Origin: Candidatus Sulfotelmatobacter sp.
GTDB lineage: Bacteria > Eisenbacteria > RBG-16-71-46
Assembly: GCA_035498555.1 (NCBI GenBank)
Contig: DATKAB010000131.1
Location: 1-32,629, forward strand
Length of the DNA stretch: 32,629 nt
Direction: 5' to 3'
The position numbers and the translations under genes were made by a program. This document shows, piece by piece, positions 32,236 to 32,629 of this stretch (positions within the stretch are counted from its first letter, which is position 1; each line of letters opens with the position of its first letter). The notes below the pieces were generated by a model. The model saw only the letters and a program-made list of their open reading frames with translations. It was not told the origin of the DNA and did not search any database.

Positions 32236-32466
32236 ATGGATCTCCACGCGGCATTGTCTCTCGGTCTTCCCCTCGGCATCGGCATCGCGGCGATCGGCTC
32301 GGGCATCGGACTCGGTCTGATCGGCCAGGGCGCGATGCAGGCGATCGGCCGTCAGCCGGAAGCTACGGCCAAGATTCAGCTGGCCATGATCATCATCGCG
32401 GCGCTCGCCGAGGCGCTGACGATCTACGCGTTCGTCACCATGTTCCTCCTGTCAGGCAAGATTTGA
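32236..32466 (+). CDS. atpE: ATP synthase subunit c
   Basis: 76 residues, a two-helix hairpin with the conserved polar loop GRQPEA (38-43). The ion-binding carboxylate is Glu59 in AALAEALTIYAF. The residue after it is Ala rather than the Ser of Na+-binding rings (EST), so protons are the likely ion despite Gln31 in helix 1. The GxGxGxG packing motif reads GSGIGLGLIG. A strong GGAGG ribosome site sits 9 bases before the ATG, fitting the high copy number of c subunits. Confidence 0.97.
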   Translation: MDLHAALSLGLPLGIGIAAIGSGIGLGLIGQGAMQAIGRQPEATAKIQLAMIIIAALAEALTIYAFVTMFLLSGKI

Positions 32467-32536
32467 CGATCGCAGACGGCCGCTTGTCACCCGAGATTGC
32501 GCCGGAGTACGCGGGGCAACTCGTCGGAAGGGGTCA

Positions 32537-32629
32537 ATGGGAAATCTGATCGACATCCGGCAGGTCGTCACCCAGATCCTCGGGTTTCTGATCCTGCTGT
32601 GGGGGATGCGGAAGTTCGCCTGGGGTCCG
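32537..32629 (+). CDS. atpF: ATP synthase subunit b, N-terminal part (cut by window end)
   Basis: Thirty-one codons from the ATG at 32537, with GGAAGGGG just upstream. The start MGNLIDIRQVVTQILGFLIL followed by LWGMRKFAWGP is the membrane-anchor helix that opens every b subunit, ending in the usual short basic/aromatic turn. It follows atpE by 70 bases, the expected order (a, c, b). The stalk part is outside the window. Confidence 0.9.
   Translation, partial: MGNLIDIRQVVTQILGFLILLWGMRKFAWGP

Overview
This is a GC-rich (roughly two-thirds G+C), gene-dense chromosomal window from a Gram-negative-type bacterium. It contains an exported beta-barrel ending in Phe, and a large secreted kelch protein with a FlgD-like sorting tail of the kind seen in FCB-group and Candidatus Eisenbacteria genomes. 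It also carries a ferredoxin-dependent 2-oxoacid oxidoreductase. The lineage is my inference from style and domain content; no marker such as rRNA is present. I saw no tRNA, rRNA, CRISPR array, insertion sequence or phage gene.

Layout. (1) 1-581, minus: 5' part of a conserved-looking protein of unknown function, followed by a 552-bp non-coding stretch. (2) 1134-6039, plus: a tightly coupled three-gene chemosensory-like cassette. It encodes a membrane coiled-coil receptor, a CheA-like protein whose kinase parts have decayed but which keeps a CheW-like domain and an intact receiver, and a receiver-GAF protein with what looks like a dead HD-GYP tail. (3) 6069-8649, plus: a SulP anion transporter and an outer-membrane barrel, closed by a perfect inverted repeat. 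(4) 8728-10977, minus: nucleotidyltransferase-like protein, TPM-domain protein and LemA. (5) 11106-14753, plus: ferredoxin-NADP+ reductase coupled to an AraC regulator, then a secreted serine hydrolase. (6) 14883-19196, plus: KorA-KorB, a small membrane protein, a truncated metallo-beta-lactamase remnant and a methyltransferase. (7) 19193-19791, minus: ACT-domain protein and a 3-Cys ferredoxin. (8) 20038-26501, plus: M20 peptidase, secreted Ala/Pro-rich protein, TylF-like methyltransferase, 12-repeat kelch protein and a diverged copy of its tail. (9) 26506-27012, minus: YajQ. (10) 27127-29925, plus: exported, membrane-anchored TPR-CHAT protease-like protein, overlapping a minus-strand Nudix gene. 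(11) 30591-32629, plus: start of the ATP synthase operon (AtpZ-like, an AtpI-AtpB fusion, AtpE, start of AtpF).

How the parts may fit. KorAB reduces ferredoxin. A single-cluster ferredoxin and an adrenodoxin-reductase-type FNR lie within 9 kb and could pass electrons to NADP+. Most neighbours are joined by 4-base ATGA/GTGA overlaps, implying translational coupling. Several genes have a -10-like hexamer only 6-10 bases before the start codon, suggesting leaderless or near-leaderless transcripts. Others (kor, atp) have TTGACC-N17-TAG(A/T)TT promoters with normal leaders.

The most unusual material is the signalling cassette built of apparently non-catalytic CheA and HD-GYP relatives, the AtpI-AtpB fusion, the exported CHAT protein, the two gene remnants, and the near-leaderless promoter pattern.
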